From Hyposmocoma kahamanoa (taxonomy: Eukaryota > Arthropoda > Insecta > Lepidoptera > Cosmopterigidae): 64,000 nt of DNA. Below are positions 63,956 through 64,000 of the stretch, in pieces. Position 1 is the stretch's first letter. Every line of letters starts with the position of its first letter. The translations under genes were made by a program, and so were the position numbers. A model generated the notes under the pieces. It was given only the letters and a program-made list of their open reading frames with translations, ran no database searches and was not told the origin of the DNA. The DNA lies in the NCBI RefSeq assembly GCF_003589595.1, contig NW_020653945.1:3918026-3982025 (forward strand). Direction: 5' to 3'.

Positions 63956-64000
63956 TTTTTTTATTAAAAGTTTTTTGTTTAAAGTGGATTGTTTCAAACT

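Noticed and set aside
1..64000. CRISPR arrays, bacterial operons, phage or plasmid modules
   Set aside because: No regularly spaced repeats with unique spacers, no ribosome-binding-site-led gene clusters; all large-scale structure is eukaryotic intron and TE sequence.
1..64000. LTR retrotransposons or endogenous viral genes
   Set aside because: No paired LTRs and no gag, protease, integrase or envelope-like motifs were recognised; all RT motifs seen are of non-LTR type.

Overview
The window looks like about 64 kb of intronic and intergenic DNA from a lepidopteran insect (moth or butterfly). That assignment is inference. It rests on the AT-rich background, on RTE-type LINE 3' ends with GAT-repeat tails and the 'gtccagcagtgg' motif, on R1-like LINE 3' ends with a C-terminal zinc knuckle, on jockey/CR1-like LINE tails, and on several tRNA-derived SINE families of the kind that fill lepidopteran introns. 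There are no bacterial operons, no CRISPR array, no rRNA and no convincing functional tRNA gene.

The only host coding sequence I can defend is one plus-strand gene seen as two exons, 4135-4322 and 60587-60757. Both are GC-rich islands with canonical splice sites and no in-frame stop. The first ends in phase 0 and the second starts and ends in phase 0, so they join in frame across an intron of about 56.3 kb (4323-60586). Almost everything else listed is a resident of that intron or of the flanking introns. A small phase-compatible exon at 3949-4013 is possible but weak. The product is not identified; one segment resembles part of a CUB-like extracellular domain, at low confidence.

Repeat content. 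(1) Family A: about 27 fragments of a roughly 300-bp retroposon, with a poly-A 3' end and two internal palindromes, spread across the window in both orientations. (2) Family T and family S tRNA-derived SINEs, plus related tRNA-headed pieces. (3) LINE 3' ends: jockey/CR1-like (1955-2590, 12154-12628, 18130-18935, 56570-57001), a decayed RT at 23036-24303, RTE-like (3580-3740, 47885-48165, 52885-52976), R1-like (52503-52800, 61766-62731) and a further RT remnant at 46775-47083. (4) Family E: about 450 bp, bounded by AACCGACTTC and GAGGTCGGTT, nine copies. (5) Non-autonomous DNA transposons whose inverted termini, and in several cases target-site duplications, can be read directly: 511-1180, 7272-7646, 9331-9843, 14881-15713, 21157-21618, 32379-33270, 43981-44280, 49261-49582 and 58754-58981. 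(6) Foldback and nested structures, notably 26040-26235 and 27497-28115; the latter has inverted arms enclosing a coding-like segment.

Several insertions can be ordered by nesting: family K inside family E (24856-25172), a GC-rich retroposon inside a tRNA-headed SINE (45176-45359), a foldback retroposon inside an older dispersed repeat (46455-46614), a hAT-like MITE inside a family T SINE (58754-58981), and family A inside a LINE tail (12370-12536). A 10-N gap at 57775-57784 has nearly the same 430-bp sequence on both sides, which suggests a haplotype-duplication assembly artefact. No coherent new biological system is visible; the best leads are the arm-flanked coding fragment, the very long intron and the well-delimited MITEs.
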